DNA from: Symsagittifera roscoffensis
Lineage: Eukaryota > Xenacoelomorpha > Acoela > Convolutidae
DNA: 64,000 nucleotides
Assembly: GCF_963678635.1 (NCBI RefSeq)
Contig: NC_087064.1
Span: 70,307,465 to 70,371,464, forward strand
Reading direction: 5' to 3'
Shown: piece after piece, positions 63,300 to 64,000 of the stretch
How the letters are laid out: each line of letters starts with the position of its first letter
Numbering within the stretch: position 1 is the first letter of the stretch
Notes under the pieces: model-generated
Told to the model about the DNA's origin: nothing
The model's database searches: none
What the model saw: only the letters and a program-made list of their open reading frames with translations
Program-made: the position numbers and the translations under genes

Positions 63300-64000
63300 C
63301 TATAAGTTTGATCACTATTTACGAAGAGAGCAGTGTTGGTTTCGAGTCATTTCATTTCTAAATTGTTGCATATACTTGTTATTCTTTTTTACTCTTGCGA
63401 AGCAAAATGTATTAGTACGAACTTTCTTTTTTTCCCAACTTAAGTAGTAAATATTGGTGCCCCTTTTGGGGGGCACTTTTACAGCTTATTGATAGCATAA
63501 GCTTTGACATTCGATAGTAATAAGTTAACACAGTTGGTGCATTTTTAATTCATCAAATGAACCGGACAAATGGAAACTCGTGTTCAGAAATTTTAAACTA
63601 AATATCTCGCAATTTTTTCTCTTCAACTACGTATCACGAACGTACCCTAATTTCGGCAACGAACTTAACGAAGATACTTTGCAGAAAATCTACTGGCACT
63701 TCTTTATTAGACACTACTCCGAAAAAAAACAAATGCACATGGAGAATAATATGCAGATGAAACTGTAACATCACAAACAAGATAAAACTAAACTAATCAA
63801 CTTGAACCTGGGTTCGAACCCTTGAGAACTGTCTCTAAATCTTTTACTGCTATTACTACTACTAAATGAATTTATTTATACATAATTTGGCTTTATGCTT
63901 TCCACTTTTTTATATGCAAAATTGTGTCTTGTTGTATTTGGTGTTACTTTTCCTGCATCGAATTGGCAATTTTTTAGCATATGTAGCTGCGTTATTGGTG
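63223..64000 (+). other. Presumed prefoldin intron, no further exon recognised
   Basis: AT-rich, with T-runs. A frame at about 63,555-63,768 reads partly protein-like (WKLVFRNFKLNISQ...) but does not resemble prefoldin and is not called. A GGGTTCGAACCC palindrome near 63,811 is not part of a tRNA. Confidence 0.4.

Noticed and set aside
63555..63768. Possible further exon of the prefoldin gene
   Set aside because: The reading has no likeness to the prefoldin hairpin or second helix and has no clear acceptor.
63800..63825. GGGTTCGAACCC, like the B box or T arm of a tRNA gene
   Set aside because: It is simply a palindrome; no acceptor stem, D arm or A box lies at the right distance on either strand.
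1..64000. CRISPR array, bacterial operon signals or rRNA genes
   Set aside because: No regularly spaced repeats with unique spacers, no Shine-Dalgarno-ORF pattern and no rRNA core sequences were seen; splice sites and retrotransposons mark the DNA as eukaryotic.

Overview
This is eukaryotic, almost certainly invertebrate-animal, genomic DNA that is mostly retrotransposons. Two stretches look like host gene: near-identical copies of a 50-codon exon that reads as the start of prefoldin subunit 6 (34,502-34,655 and 63,069-63,222), each behind a TTTTTCAG splice acceptor. The AT-rich background and acceptor style would suit a nematode or similar animal, but I cannot name the species.

Region 1 (1 to about 15,700) is the right part of a large Ty3/gypsy-type element (element A) that runs off the left edge. 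It carries gag-protease, reverse transcriptase-RNase H, integrase, two small overlapping membrane ORFs, a 364-codon open frame with no ATG, a broken envelope-type glycoprotein gene and an unrecognised 602-aa ORF followed at once by a perfect splice-donor sequence. Its plus strand is strikingly A/C-rich and G-poor.

Region 2 (about 15,700 to 32,000) is AT-rich debris: a 545-bp direct repeat, a roughly 724-bp tandem duplication and remnants of at least three non-LTR (LINE) lineages. One is a degraded minus-strand CR1-like element with an SGNH-type ORF1, a consensus 2A-like peptide, endonuclease and RT.

Region 3 (about 32,000 to 63,300) is the most interesting. The 3' end of one gypsy element (B1; last ORF plus LTR 33,300-34,213) is followed by a host segment with the prefoldin exon. 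Then comes a giant, roughly 23-kb gypsy element (B2) with 5' LTR 34,730-35,603 and 3' LTR from 56,999. B2 has a 2.9-kb leader full of ACCCTCCG repeats, then gag, protease, RT, RNase H and integrase. After these come about 9 kb of extra coding sequence: a macrodomain, a coiled-coil protein, an SGNH hydrolase with complete triad, a second SGNH-like domain, several unrecognised blocks and a Cys-rich last ORF shared with B1. B2 is decayed, with about 17 in-frame stops and about 11 frame changes, but its order is clear. Its 3' LTR turns into a B1-type LTR across a LINE insertion (57,655-62,412), and a second copy of the host prefoldin segment follows. Unequal LTR-LTR recombination that duplicated the host exon explains this arrangement.

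Boundaries, family names and identities come from reading by eye; no alignment or database search was run.
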